DNA of 64,000 bases from Nitrospira sp. ND1. GTDB lineage: Bacteria; Nitrospirota; Nitrospiria; Nitrospirales; Nitrospiraceae. Position 1 is the first letter of the stretch. Each line of letters starts with the position of its first letter. A program made the position numbers and the translations under genes. Location: positions 859,774 to 923,773 of the forward strand of contig NZ_FWEX01000005.1 of the NCBI RefSeq assembly GCF_900170025.1, given 5' to 3'. Below, in pieces: positions 26,560 through 35,094 of the stretch. The notes beneath the pieces are model-generated. The model had not been told where the DNA came from. It was given only the letters and a program-made list of their open reading frames with translations, and did not search any database.

Positions 26560-27381
26560 TCACGCCCGAATGCCGATAACTTCTAAATATTCGCCGTACA
26601 CCGTCGTGCAGTCCGGCCCCGCTTGATTGTGCGCTGTCCAGAGCGCTTCCAGATCCCGGCGCAAGTGCGCTTGCCCCTCGGCGTCGAGGGACGCAAAGGC
26701 CCGGTTGGTCGGTCCATAGTAGAGACGGAAGAATTCCACCACCTCTGATGGAGGAAATGGATAGCTGAACAGATACTGACGCCTGATCAGGCTGAGCGTG
26801 GACAATCCGTGACCAAGGCGTTCTTGAACCGTAGCTTCATTCCCCCAGAGCACCGGCGACGGCATACCCGACGGCCCGATGAATTTCGCGACGTTCTTGA
26901 ACATCTGTCCGACGAACCCCTCCGCCGTCCAGTTGGCCATCGCGAGGGTTCCCCCTGGTGTACACACCCGCAACAATTCCTGCGCCACCAGATCAGGACG
27001 CGGAGCAAACATCGCGCCGATCAGACTCACCACGACGTCGAAACTGGCCGCCTCAAACGGCAGCGCTTCGGCATCGGCGACTTCGAATCGGGCAGTCACC
27101 CCTTCGGCCCGAGCCCGCGCTTGCGCCCGCTCGACCCAATTGGCGGCGATGTCCACCCCCGTCACCTCCACCCCATCCTTGGCGGCCAACAACGCGAGTT
27201 GGCCCGAGCCGCATCCCACATCCAGCAACCGGCATCCCGGCGCGATCTGGAGACGTTCGTAAAACTCCCTGGCGCCGCCCTCCATGTATCGTGAGAATCG
27301 ATCGTAGTCCCCTGCTGTCCAAATGGTATTGAGACGGGTTTTTAGACCGTCCATTTCCGGCACCACCGTGTTCGTCGTCAT
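26560..27381 (-). CDS. Class I SAM-dependent methyltransferase (UbiE/type 11)
   Basis: A 273-residue methyltransferase. Motif I is RLLDVGCGSGQLALLAAKDG, the acidic residue of motif II is in VTGVDIAANWVERAQ, and motif III-like SFDVVVSLIGAMFAPRPD follows. This is the methyltransferase type 11 pattern; the acceptor is unknown. GGAGGAGG lies a few bases upstream of the ATG. It diverges from an AraC-type regulator gene across a 197-base region with phased direct repeats, so that regulator probably controls it, together with the AhpD-like and propeller genes downstream. Confidence 0.88.
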   Translation of the reverse strand: MTTNTVVPEMDGLKTRLNTIWTAGDYDRFSRYMEGGAREFYERLQIAPGCRLLDVGCGSGQLALLAAKDGVEVTGVDIAANWVERAQARARAEGVTARFEVADAEALPFEAASFDVVVSLIGAMFAPRPDLVAQELLRVCTPGGTLAMANWTAEGFVGQMFKNVAKFIGPSGMPSPVLWGNEATVQERLGHGLSTLSLIRRQYLFSYPFPPSEVVEFFRLYYGPTNRAFASLDAEGQAHLRRDLEALWTAHNQAGPDCTTVYGEYLEVIGIRA

Positions 27382-27471
27382 GGCCTCCTCCTTCCCGTGT
27401 GTGTTCTCTGTCCTGGCTTCCGTCGCTGCGTCCTGTCTGGTCGCACTATAGGACAGAGGCCGTTTCGAGTC

Positions 27472-27530
27472 TTATCAGGGCGTCTGGCTCTCTTATCAGG
27501 AGCATGCTAAGCTGCAGTTCGTTTATCCGG
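27472..27530 (+). promoter_or_regulatory. Phased direct repeats, candidate AraC-regulator operator
   Basis: Three half-sites in the same direction: TTATCAGG at 27472, TTATCAGG at 27493 and TTATCCGG at 27523. Spacings are 21 and 30 bases, near two and three helical turns. The first and third continue as GCGTCTGG and GCGTCCGG. They lie in the divergent region between the methyltransferase and the AraC gene. Confidence 0.5.
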
Positions 27531-27578
27531 GCGTCCGGATGGCTTTGCTCAGGCTCCGGCCTTGCCGAGGAAACTCCT

Positions 27579-28604
27579 ATGGACGTGCTGTCCGAAGTGC
27601 TCAAGGCCGTGAAACTCGACGGCGCGGTGTTCTTTCACGGTGAGTTTGCCGCGCCCTGGTGCGCTCGAGAGCCGGACTCCGGCACCATGGCGTCGTATCT
27701 GCCTACCCAAGCCGGCCACATCATTTTTTTCCATCTGCTGCTCGAAGGACGGGGGTATGTCCGCCTGGAGCAGGAAGACCGTGCCGTGCCGCTGACGGCG
27801 GGCGACATCATCGTTCTCACGCACGGGGATGCGCACTTTATGGGTAACGGCCCGCCCGTCACACCGGTGGACACCTCCCAGCAAATCCGGCAGATCCTCT
27901 CGGAGGGACGCATGCTGTCCCAACTCGCCGGAGGCGGTGAAGTCACGAAACTGATCTGCGGGTATTTGACTTGTGACGCGCAGCTTTGCCGGGTCGTCCT
28001 GGCCGGTCTGCCTGCCATGCTCAAGGTGAATATTCGAGATACGCCGTCGGGACAGTGGCTGGAAAATACGCTCCGCTATTCAGTCGATCACGCGGAGGCC
28101 TCCGGTCCCGGAGGCGCGGCGGTCATCGCCAAGTTATCCGAAGCATTGTTCGTGGAAACGTTGCGACGTTATATCGCGCAGTTGCCGCACACCCAGACCG
28201 GATGGCTGGCCGGAGTTCGCGATCCGGAGGTGGGCAAAGCGCTGGCGCTCTTGCATCAACGGCCGGCCCAACCCTGGACCATCGCCACACTCGCTGCTGA
28301 GGTCGGGGTTTCGCGGTCCGTCCTTGCCGAACGGTTTCAGCATTTCCTCGCGAACACACCGATCGGTTACCTCACCCGTTGGCGGTTGCACCTCGCCGCG
28401 CAACTCCTCACCTCCACGTCCAAGAGCGTGGCCGAAGTCGCAGGCGATATCGGGTATGAGTCCGAACCCTCCTTCAACCGTGCATTCAAACGCGAGTTCG
28501 GGCTTCCGCCTGCCCGCTTCCGCACTCAGGCCAAATCGCCCAAACAGCCATCAGTCGGTCGTGAGTCCACAACCGCCGAGTTGAAGCCCATCCAGACGAC
28601 ATGA
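27579..28604 (+). CDS. AraC-family regulator with cupin sensor domain
   Basis: A 341-residue transcription regulator. The N-terminal cupin_6-like sensor domain (about 9-200) includes GRGYVRLEQEDRAVPLTAGD and IIVLTHGDAHFM. The C-terminal AraC HTH pair runs from about 235 to 330: TIATLAAEVGVSRSVLAERF, then SVAEVAGDIGYESEPSFNRA and FKREFGLPPARFR. The ATG at 27579 is preferred over the longer open frame, as the family begins with MDVLSEVLKAVKL. It is divergent from the methyltransferase cluster, which it likely regulates through the repeats at 27472-27530. Confidence 0.9.
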   Translation: MDVLSEVLKAVKLDGAVFFHGEFAAPWCAREPDSGTMASYLPTQAGHIIFFHLLLEGRGYVRLEQEDRAVPLTAGDIIVLTHGDAHFMGNGPPVTPVDTSQQIRQILSEGRMLSQLAGGGEVTKLICGYLTCDAQLCRVVLAGLPAMLKVNIRDTPSGQWLENTLRYSVDHAEASGPGGAAVIAKLSEALFVETLRRYIAQLPHTQTGWLAGVRDPEVGKALALLHQRPAQPWTIATLAAEVGVSRSVLAERFQHFLANTPIGYLTRWRLHLAAQLLTSTSKSVAEVAGDIGYESEPSFNRAFKREFGLPPARFRTQAKSPKQPSVGRESTTAELKPIQTT

Positions 28605-28932
28605 CCGGTAATCGCCGGCCTTCGTCCGACGCACACCCGGCCGGCTCCGTTCCCACTGAAACATTGTGCGACAGTTCTGAGTTCGATCGCGGATGCAGGC
28701 CGGATGGCGCGCCCGTGAGTTAAGCGCGAGATAGATCGACGTGTTAGGCCTGGATGTGACTGCTCAACTAATTGGAGAAGCTCGGGAGGCAGGGGGCAGT
28801 GACTTTAGCGTCATTTCTTGTGAGAACATCGCTGCCGGACGATTGAAGGCCTCCGTGGGTCAGGCTGTCTGACCTTCCCCCGATTTCACAGACACTTCCA
28901 TACGTGGGAGAATGAGGAAATCGGAGGACAGG

Positions 28933-29229
28933 ATGAGCACGAAGACACGACGGTCGTATACGGAGACGTTCAAGGAAGAAGCGGTGCGGTTAGTCCGGGA
29001 GTCAGGGCATCCCGTCGCCCAGGTGGCGCGGGATCTGGGGATTGCCGATCATCTCCTCTACCGATGGCGAGCGGAGCAGCAGCAGGCAGAGGAGCGTGGA
29101 CAGACCCGGCAATCTCTCCGGGCCGAACAGGCGGAACTGATCCAGCTCCGGCGTGAAAATGCCGTACTGAAGCAGGAACGAGATTTTTTAAAACGTGCGG
29201 CGGCGTTCTTCGCGAAGGAGTCGCGATGA
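28933..29229 (+). CDS. IS3-family transposase OrfA (copy 2)
   Basis: A 98-residue DNA-binding protein, helix-turn-helix plus coiled coil, closely parallel to OrfA of copy 1 (FKEEAVRLVRESGHPVAQVA, then LGIADHLLYRWR). The start at 28933 follows GGAGG; the frame extends to 28912. A run of six or more T residues precedes its end, and the stop overlaps the OrfB start (ATGA). Confidence 0.9.
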   Translation: MSTKTRRSYTETFKEEAVRLVRESGHPVAQVARDLGIADHLLYRWRAEQQQAEERGQTRQSLRAEQAELIQLRRENAVLKQERDFLKRAAAFFAKESR

Positions 29230-30089
29230 GATACCGAGTCATTCAGGAACACGACCGTCGCTATCCGATCCGCCTCATGTGCCGAGCACTGGCGGTTTCC
29301 CCTGCGGGGTATTATGCGTGGCGCGGACGTCCCGAGAGTCGGCGGGCCGCCGCCAATCGGACGCTCCTGGTCACCATCCGCGTGCTCCATCAGGACAGTC
29401 GCCAGACCTACGGCAGTCCGAGCATCTGGCGGGCGCTCCGCAAGCAGGGCCACCAGGTGGGAGAGCATCGCGTGGCGCGGCTGATGCGCCACGATGGCCT
29501 CCGGGCCAAGACCGTGAAGAAGTGGCGGGCCACGACGTACTCGTCGCACGGCTTGCCCGTGGCGGCAAACACGCTTGACCGCCAGTTCAGGGTGCCCCAG
29601 CCCAACCAGGTCTGGGCGGGCGATATCACCTACGTCTGGACGCTGGAGGGCTGGCTGTATCTGGCCGTGCTGCTGGATCTGTACTCGCGTGCCGTCATCG
29701 GCTGGGCGATGGGCCCGCGCTTGACCGGAGAGTTAACCGAACAGGCCCTCCGCATGGCGCTCGCCACGCGGCAGCCCTCAGCAGGACTCCTGCATCACTC
29801 CGATCGCGGGGGGCAATATGCGGCAGGGGCCTACCAGCAGTTGCTCACCACGTATGGCATCACGGCCAGCATGAGCCGCACCGGCAATTGCTGGGACAAC
29901 GCCTGTGTCGAGAGCTTCTTCGGAACATTGAAGCGGGAACTCGTGTACCATCGGCACTATGCCACACGAGCGGAAGCGAAACAGGACATCTTCGAATACA
30001 TCGAGGTGTTCTACAATCGGACGCGTCGGCACTCGACCCTCGGCTATGACTCCCCCGCCGAGTACGAAGCGAGGACCGCAGTCGCGTAA
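29226..30089 (+). CDS. IS3-family transposase OrfB (copy 2)
   Basis: A 287-residue DDE transposase equal in length to that of copy 1. Catalytic residues: Asp in WAGDITYVW, Asp in HHSDRGGQYAAG, and Glu in NACVESFFGTLKREL. The frame is intact and starts in an ATGA overlap with orfA. About four residues in five agree with copy 1 by eye. Confidence 0.95.
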   Translation: MRYRVIQEHDRRYPIRLMCRALAVSPAGYYAWRGRPESRRAAANRTLLVTIRVLHQDSRQTYGSPSIWRALRKQGHQVGEHRVARLMRHDGLRAKTVKKWRATTYSSHGLPVAANTLDRQFRVPQPNQVWAGDITYVWTLEGWLYLAVLLDLYSRAVIGWAMGPRLTGELTEQALRMALATRQPSAGLLHHSDRGGQYAAGAYQQLLTTYGITASMSRTGNCWDNACVESFFGTLKRELVYHRHYATRAEAKQDIFEYIEVFYNRTRRHSTLGYDSPAEYEARTAVA

Positions 30090-30238
30090 CCTGGTGTCCA
30101 TGAAACTGGGGGAAGGTCAGTCTGCAACTTCGCGCTGCTGGGAAAGAGTCGGTCGCTAACCTGCTCCTCGCGATTCCCTCACTGCTGAACGACCGAGGAG
30201 CACGTGTCGTCCAAGCCCTCTATCCGGTCAAGCCACTT

Positions 30239-30685
30239 CTACTCAGGAATCTCCGCTTCGACAAGTTTCGCGAGGAGGATCAACGATTCCTGCCAGCCTA
30301 GATAACAAGACTCAACGGGGATCACCTCGGGAATCCCTTCCTGCACCACCGTCATCTCAGTCCCGCATGATACTTTCTTCAACGTGATTGACACCTGAAT
30401 TTCTCCGGGAAGGTTCGGATCGTCGAACGTATCCGTATAGCGCAGCCGTTCGTGTGGCACCAGTTCGAGGTACTTCCCGCCGAATGAATGACTCTGACCG
30501 GTGGTGAAGTTGGTAAACGACATTCTGTAGGTGCCGCCCACCTTGGCATCCAGCTGATGCACTTTCCCGGTGAATCCGTTCGGTGGAAGCCACTTCGCCA
30601 TGGCATCCGCGTCCAGGAATGCGCGGTACAGGCGTTCTGGTGTTGTCCGAAAGACCCGGTGAAGGCGGACGGTATTGTTCGGCAT
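30239..30685 (-). CDS. SRPBCC / AHSA1-like domain protein
   Basis: A 148-residue START-like (SRPBCC) protein of the AHSA1 group. It starts VRLHRVFRTTPERLYRAFLD and contains DADAMAKWLPPNGFTGKV and GKYLELVPHERLRYTDTF; the C-terminal helix is GWQESLILLAKLVEAEIPE. Such proteins bind hydrophobic ligands or act as stress-linked chaperone cofactors; the ligand here is unknown. AAAGGAG stands before the ATG. It ends next to the methyltransferase remnant. Confidence 0.9.
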   Translation of the reverse strand: MPNNTVRLHRVFRTTPERLYRAFLDADAMAKWLPPNGFTGKVHQLDAKVGGTYRMSFTNFTTGQSHSFGGKYLELVPHERLRYTDTFDDPNLPGEIQVSITLKKVSCGTEMTVVQEGIPEVIPVESCYLGWQESLILLAKLVEAEIPE

Positions 30686-30927
30686 CTCTCACACTCCTTT
30701 CCTCTGAGCACTAATGCAATCAGAACGCCAGATGGCAGAAGGAATGACTGTTCAAGGATGACGGATTCATTCTCCCATGTCCAGGCGTCAGGCTGACCAT
30801 GGCGCTCCGTCTGGAGTAGATCCATATGACCTGACGGCCGACAGAAGGAATAGCGGAAGCTTGGTCGGTCTGTTAGAGTAGCGGCAGTCAAGTCGTCTGG
30901 ATGAACCGCTTAGACAAGGATGGCATC

Positions 30928-31617
30928 ATGCACGTTCAGTCCCCTCGCCGCTTTCACAGACTCTTGCCGCTCGCTCTGACCTGCGGACTTGTCCTGATCA
31001 CGCTCACCGCGTCCGGCTGCCAGACCGCCTATTATGAAACGATGGAAAAACTCGGCTATCACAAGCGCGACCTGATGGTCAGCGACGTGAAAAAGGCCCG
31101 TGACGCCCAACAGGACGCGAAAGAGCAATTCAAATCGGCCCTCGATCGCTTCACCAAAACCTTGAATATCCAGGGCGGCGAATTACAGGACAAGTACGAT
31201 GCGCTGAACGAGGAATATCAACAGAGCGAAAAGAGAGCGCAAGCCGTTCGGGATCGCATCGCGTCGGTGGAGAACGTGTCCGACGCGTTATTTGATGAAT
31301 GGACCGCTGAATTGAAGCAGTATTCCAACGCCACGCTGCGCCAGAAAAGCCAAAAGCAACTCACCCAGACGCGCAGCCAGTACGCGCAATTGATCAAGGC
31401 CATGAAACGGGCGGAAGCAAAAATGGATCCGGTCCTGGCAAAGCTGAAAGACCATGTCCTCTTTTTGAAGCATAACCTCAACGCGCAGGCCATCGCCTCG
31501 CTCAAGAGCGAATTGGTCACGGTCGAAGGCACCATCGACTCACTGATCAAGGATTTGAACGCCTCAATTCAGGAAGCGGATTCCTTCATCTCGTCCATGG
31601 AGAAGGATAACGCGTGA
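30928..31617 (+). CDS. DUF2959 family lipoprotein
   Basis: A 229-residue lipoprotein (238 if translation begins at the ATG at 30901). The signal peptide ends in a lipobox LTLTASGC-type site (ITLTASGCQTAYY), and the rest is mostly helical coiled coil: VKKARDAQQDAKEQFKSALD, YDALNEEYQQSEKRAQAVRD and SDALFDEWTAELKQYSN. This is the DUF2959 pattern, proteins of unknown role attached to the outer or inner membrane. The ATG at 30928 follows AAGGA at good spacing. Convergent with a LysR gene. Confidence 0.82.
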   Translation: MHVQSPRRFHRLLPLALTCGLVLITLTASGCQTAYYETMEKLGYHKRDLMVSDVKKARDAQQDAKEQFKSALDRFTKTLNIQGGELQDKYDALNEEYQQSEKRAQAVRDRIASVENVSDALFDEWTAELKQYSNATLRQKSQKQLTQTRSQYAQLIKAMKRAEAKMDPVLAKLKDHVLFLKHNLNAQAIASLKSELVTVEGTIDSLIKDLNASIQEADSFISSMEKDNA

Positions 31618-31683
31618 TTGCGGGAGATGGACGCGCTGCCAGCCGCTCGTTCGGTGTTGATCGACGACGGCAGGCTATCAGCG

Positions 31684-32580
31684 TCAGGTCGTCGCCGCGC
31701 AGATCTTCCGGACATGGCCCCGCAGCCAGCGATGCGCGAGATCAGCGTCCAGCCGTGGGTGCCAGAGCAACGATACCGTGAACTCCGGCGTGGAGACCGG
31801 GAGCGCAAAGCTGTGCATTCCTGCTCGCAAAATCCCCGTATGGCGTTCAGGGACTGTGGCGATCAAATCTGAAGCACGGGCCAGAGCAATCGCCGTCGCG
31901 AATCCGCCGACGATCGTGACAATGTCCCGTTCCAGTCCAAGCCGCTGCAAGGCTTCCTCAATCGGCCCCTTCTCATGCCCCTGCCGCGAGACAGAGATAT
32001 GCCGTCCGCCGGCATAACGGGAAGGCGTGATCCTGCCTTTTGACAGGGGGTGCCCCGTTCGCACGGCGCCGATCAGACGGTCCCGGAACAAGGCTTGAAC
32101 CCGCAACTCCTGCGCAGTGGTCTTCTCAATCACCCCGGTTTCCAGATCGACGGTACCGTCGCGAAGCGGCGCACTGTCCTTATTGGCCTTCTGAAGGAAA
32201 TGCAGCCGCACGCCGGGAGCTTCCTCGCCGACCAGCGCAATGAGATCCGGCCCGAAGTTCTCTACGAATCCTTCGCTGGTCCGCAATGTGAACGTTCGGA
32301 CGAGCTGTGTGAGATTGAGCTTCTCCGCAGGGCGCAGAACCGCTTGTCCCTCTTCCACGACCTGACTGACCCGTTCACGAAGTTCGACCGCTCGTGGTGT
32401 GGGGACGAGACCTCGGCCGGCCCTCACCAGGAGTGGATCACCGGTCGTCTCACGCAATCGCGCCAACGCCCGGCTCATTGCAGACGGGCTCAGACGCAGC
32501 CGTCTGGCGGCGCGGGCCACGCTGCCTTCCGCCAATAAAACATCCAGGGTGATCAGCAAATTGAGATCAGGTGTGGACAT
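31684..32580 (-). CDS. LysR-family transcription regulator
   Basis: A 298-residue LysR regulator. The N-terminal HTH is TLDVLLAEGSVARAARRLRL, then SPSAMSRALARLRETTGDPL, followed by LVRAGRGLVPTPRA. The C-terminal effector domain carries the usual two-lobe pattern. The closest style is the NodD/LinR-like branch with the ELRERVSQVVEE linker. The ATG at 32580 is chosen; the open frame runs 26 codons longer. It is divergent from the thiopurine methyltransferase-exporter pair 168 bases away and is the likely regulator of that pair. Confidence 0.88.
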   Translation of the reverse strand: MSTPDLNLLITLDVLLAEGSVARAARRLRLSPSAMSRALARLRETTGDPLLVRAGRGLVPTPRAVELRERVSQVVEEGQAVLRPAEKLNLTQLVRTFTLRTSEGFVENFGPDLIALVGEEAPGVRLHFLQKANKDSAPLRDGTVDLETGVIEKTTAQELRVQALFRDRLIGAVRTGHPLSKGRITPSRYAGGRHISVSRQGHEKGPIEEALQRLGLERDIVTIVGGFATAIALARASDLIATVPERHTGILRAGMHSFALPVSTPEFTVSLLWHPRLDADLAHRWLRGHVRKICAATT

Positions 32581-32748
32581 GCACCGACCATACCATAGCT
32601 TGACCGTGATGTGGCGTCTCACGCACGAATACAGTGCAGATGATGCGCCTTCCGCCATGTCACTGAGAAGGCTATACTCCCGACAGTTCTAACCACGATC
32701 AGCTGGAACAGGAAACATCTCAGCCACTTAACAGAAAGGTCGCACATT

Positions 32749-33387
32749 GTGGAACCACAATTTTGGCATGACAGGTGGACAAAAAATGAGATCGGGTTTC
32801 ACAAGAGTGACGCCAACCCGCTGCTGGTGAAGTATTTCACCGAGCTCGCTCTGCCGAAAGGCAGCCTGGTTTTTGTGCCCTTGTGCGGGAAGACGCTGGA
32901 TATTTCGTGGCTGCTGTCGAACGGCTACCGGGTTGCCGGAGCCGAATTGAGCTCAAACGCCATTGAGCAACTGTTCGCGGAGCTCGGGGTGAAACCGACG
33001 ATCACGAGGAACGGTGAGATAGATCGCTACCATGCGAACGACATCGACATCTTTGTCGGCGATATCTTCGATGTGACGAGAACGATGCTGGGTCCGGTCG
33101 ATGCGATCTATGACAGGGCTGCGCTGGTCGCCCTTCCGGAGAACATGCGGAGTCGCTACACCTCGCACCTCACAGCGATCACCGATCACGCGCCGCAGTT
33201 GCTCGTTTGTTATCAATACGATCAACGCGCGGCGGAAGGCCCCCCTTTCTCAATCAGCCACGAGGAAGTCCGTCGACATTATGGAGAGCGATACCACTTA
33301 ACGCTCCTCACCAGCGCAGATGTGTCCGGTGGACTCAAGGGAAAATGTTCGGCAACCGAGCATGTGTGGCTGCTACGAAGGGGCTGA
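32749..33387 (+). CDS. tpm: Thiopurine S-methyltransferase (TPMT)
   Basis: A 212-residue TPMT-family enzyme, which methylates thiols or selenium/tellurium compounds with S-adenosylmethionine. The start matches the family, MEPQFWHDRWTKNEIGFHKS. Other signature parts are VFVPLCGKTLDISWLLSNGY, VAGAELSSNAIEQLF and YDRAALVALPENMRSRY. GTG start with AGAAAGG upstream. It ends two bases before the next gene, an MFS exporter, so the two are translated from one message. Bacterial TPMT often confers resistance to tellurite or selenite or processes thiol antibiotics. Confidence 0.9.
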   Translation: MEPQFWHDRWTKNEIGFHKSDANPLLVKYFTELALPKGSLVFVPLCGKTLDISWLLSNGYRVAGAELSSNAIEQLFAELGVKPTITRNGEIDRYHANDIDIFVGDIFDVTRTMLGPVDAIYDRAALVALPENMRSRYTSHLTAITDHAPQLLVCYQYDQRAAEGPPFSISHEEVRRHYGERYHLTLLTSADVSGGLKGKCSATEHVWLLRRG

Positions 33388-33389
33388 GG

Positions 33390-34856
33390 ATGATCACGCG
33401 ATTTATGCCAGGACGAGATGTGGTACAAGCAGGAACGACGGATCTGACGCCTTCGATTCGGTGGATACTCGCCGGCCTGTCGTTATCCATGTTGTTGTCC
33501 TCGATCGGGACGAGCATCGCCAATGTGAGCTTGCCGACGTTGGCACAGGCGTTCGATGCCTCGTTTCAACAGGTCCAGTGGGTCGTCATCGCGTATCTGG
33601 TGACCATCACCACCGGGATCGTCAGCGTGGGTAGGCTCGGCGACATGACCGGTCGCCGACGGCTCCTCCTGGTCGGTGTCTTCCTGTTCACCGTCGCCTC
33701 GGTCTTGTGCGGTGTCGCTCCCACGCTCTGGCTGCTGATTGCCGCTCGCGCGGCGCAGGGTCTGGGAGCCGCCATCATGATGGCCCTCACTATGGCATTC
33801 GTCGGCGAGACGGTTCCCAAGTCACAGGTCGGCAGCGCCATGGGACTGCTTGGCACGATGTCTGCGATCGGCACCGCACTCGGCCCATCGCTCGGCGGCA
33901 TGCTGATCTCCGAATTCAGCTGGCGGGCAATCTTTCTGATCAACCTGCCGCTAGGGCTCCTGATTTTTCTTCTCGCGTATCGATTCCTACCCGTTGATCG
34001 TCCGCGACAGCAAGTTGATCGGCTCGGGTTCGACCATGCGGGTACGCTGCTGCTTGCGCTGACGCTTGCAGCTTATACGCTCGCCATGACGATTGGACGC
34101 GGCAGCTTCGGACCGCGCAACCTGGCGCTGCTGGTGGCCACCCTACTTGGAGCCGGCCTCTTCCTGTTTGCCGAGACAAGGGCTGAATCACCTCTGATCC
34201 GATTGACGATGTTCCGCAATCCTCTGCTGAGCGCAAGCCTTATCATGAGCGCACTCGTCTCGACGGTGATGATGGCGACGCTGGTGGTCGGGCCGTTTTA
34301 TCTCTCGCGTACGCTCGGGCTCCACGCGGCACTTATCGGACTGGTGTTGTCGGTGGGCCCTCTTTGCGCCGCGCTGACCGGTGTGCCGGCCGGTCGCCTT
34401 GCGGACCGCCTTGGCCCCCAGCGCATGACCGTCCTTGGGCTCATCGGAATAGCCGTCGGTGCCTTTCTCCTGTCTGTAATACCGGCGACGCTCGGGATCT
34501 ATGGCTACACCGCCCCCCTCATTGTCATCACCGTCGGTTATGCACTGTTCCAGACAGCCAACAACACTGCTGTCATGACGGATACTCGTCCGGAGCAGCG
34601 GGGCGTCATTTCCGGCCTGCTCAACCTGTCCCGCAATCTCGGGCTGATCACCGGGGCTTCCGTCATGGGCGCTGTATTCGCGGCTGCGTCATCGACGATC
34701 GACATCACAACGGCGCCTCCCGATGCCGTTGCCATCGGCATGCGGGTCACGTTCGCAGTCGCGGCGGTTCTGACCCTCGTCGCGCTCGCCATCGCCGTGG
34801 CAACGTACCGCCGTGAGTTGTACGGGTGGGCGATGGCTCCGACCGCAGAGTCATAG
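33390..34856 (+). CDS. MFS drug exporter, 14-helix DHA2 family
   Basis: A 488-residue inner-membrane transporter with about 14 hydrophobic helices. It has motif A, GRLGDMTGRRRLLLVG, a motif C-like stretch SAIGTALGPSLGGMLI, and AFVGETVPKSQVGSAMGL. This is the EmrB/QacA drug:H+ antiporter pattern. The open frame runs upstream into tpm, but the ATG at 33390 begins two bases after that gene and is near GGGGCTGAGG. It may export a compound methylated by the preceding enzyme; that link is inference. Confidence 0.88.
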   Translation: MITRFMPGRDVVQAGTTDLTPSIRWILAGLSLSMLLSSIGTSIANVSLPTLAQAFDASFQQVQWVVIAYLVTITTGIVSVGRLGDMTGRRRLLLVGVFLFTVASVLCGVAPTLWLLIAARAAQGLGAAIMMALTMAFVGETVPKSQVGSAMGLLGTMSAIGTALGPSLGGMLISEFSWRAIFLINLPLGLLIFLLAYRFLPVDRPRQQVDRLGFDHAGTLLLALTLAAYTLAMTIGRGSFGPRNLALLVATLLGAGLFLFAETRAESPLIRLTMFRNPLLSASLIMSALVSTVMMATLVVGPFYLSRTLGLHAALIGLVLSVGPLCAALTGVPAGRLADRLGPQRMTVLGLIGIAVGAFLLSVIPATLGIYGYTAPLIVITVGYALFQTANNTAVMTDTRPEQRGVISGLLNLSRNLGLITGASVMGAVFAAASSTIDITTAPPDAVAIGMRVTFAVAAVLTLVALAIAVATYRRELYGWAMAPTAES

Positions 34857-35094
34857 GCGGACAGCAGGATTCCGGCAGCACCGCTTGCCGCTCGTCATCC
34901 GCAAGTGCCTGTGGCACAGGTTGCGAACCATGCTGCACGAGACATGGATTGCATCCCTTTGCGCCACGATGGACTCGACCGGCGAGACCAAGTAGAATGA
35001 CCCCGTTCTTCTCGTCTTCCCCGCGCGACATCGTCATCATTTCGTCGGGTGCAGCTCAGCCTGCAAGGATCGTCCATTACCCCAAGGGAGCTAC

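Larger units (their letters stand above)
28870..30119 (+). mobile_element. IS3-family insertion sequence, copy 2 (1250 bp)
   Basis: Ends are TGACCTTCCCCCGATTTCAC on the left and, on the complement of the right, TGACCTTCCCCCAGTTTCAT. They are flanked by a 3-bp duplication, GTC at 28867-28869 and 30120-30122. Same length and gene layout as copy 1, but the transposases differ at many positions and the outer target is different, so this was an independent arrival. It sits in a methyltransferase remnant. Confidence 0.93.
28690..30229 (+). pseudogene. Decayed methyltransferase gene split by an IS element
   Basis: Flanks of the second IS, joined at the GTC target copy, read as a class I methyltransferase. 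From 28741 the frame gives VLGLDVTAQLIGEAREAGG and SDFSVISCENIAAGRLKASV, then across the junction GQAVCNFALLGK. A one-base loss then shifts the frame to ESVANLLLAIPSLLND and RGARVVQALYP. Just upstream, GWRARELSAR, a stop codon (TAG) and ID lie where related proteins have an arm ending GID, and motif I (DAGCGEG-like) is shortened. At least one stop, one frameshift, one internal deletion and the IS show it was dead or dying, and the 3' end is missing. Confidence 0.6.
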
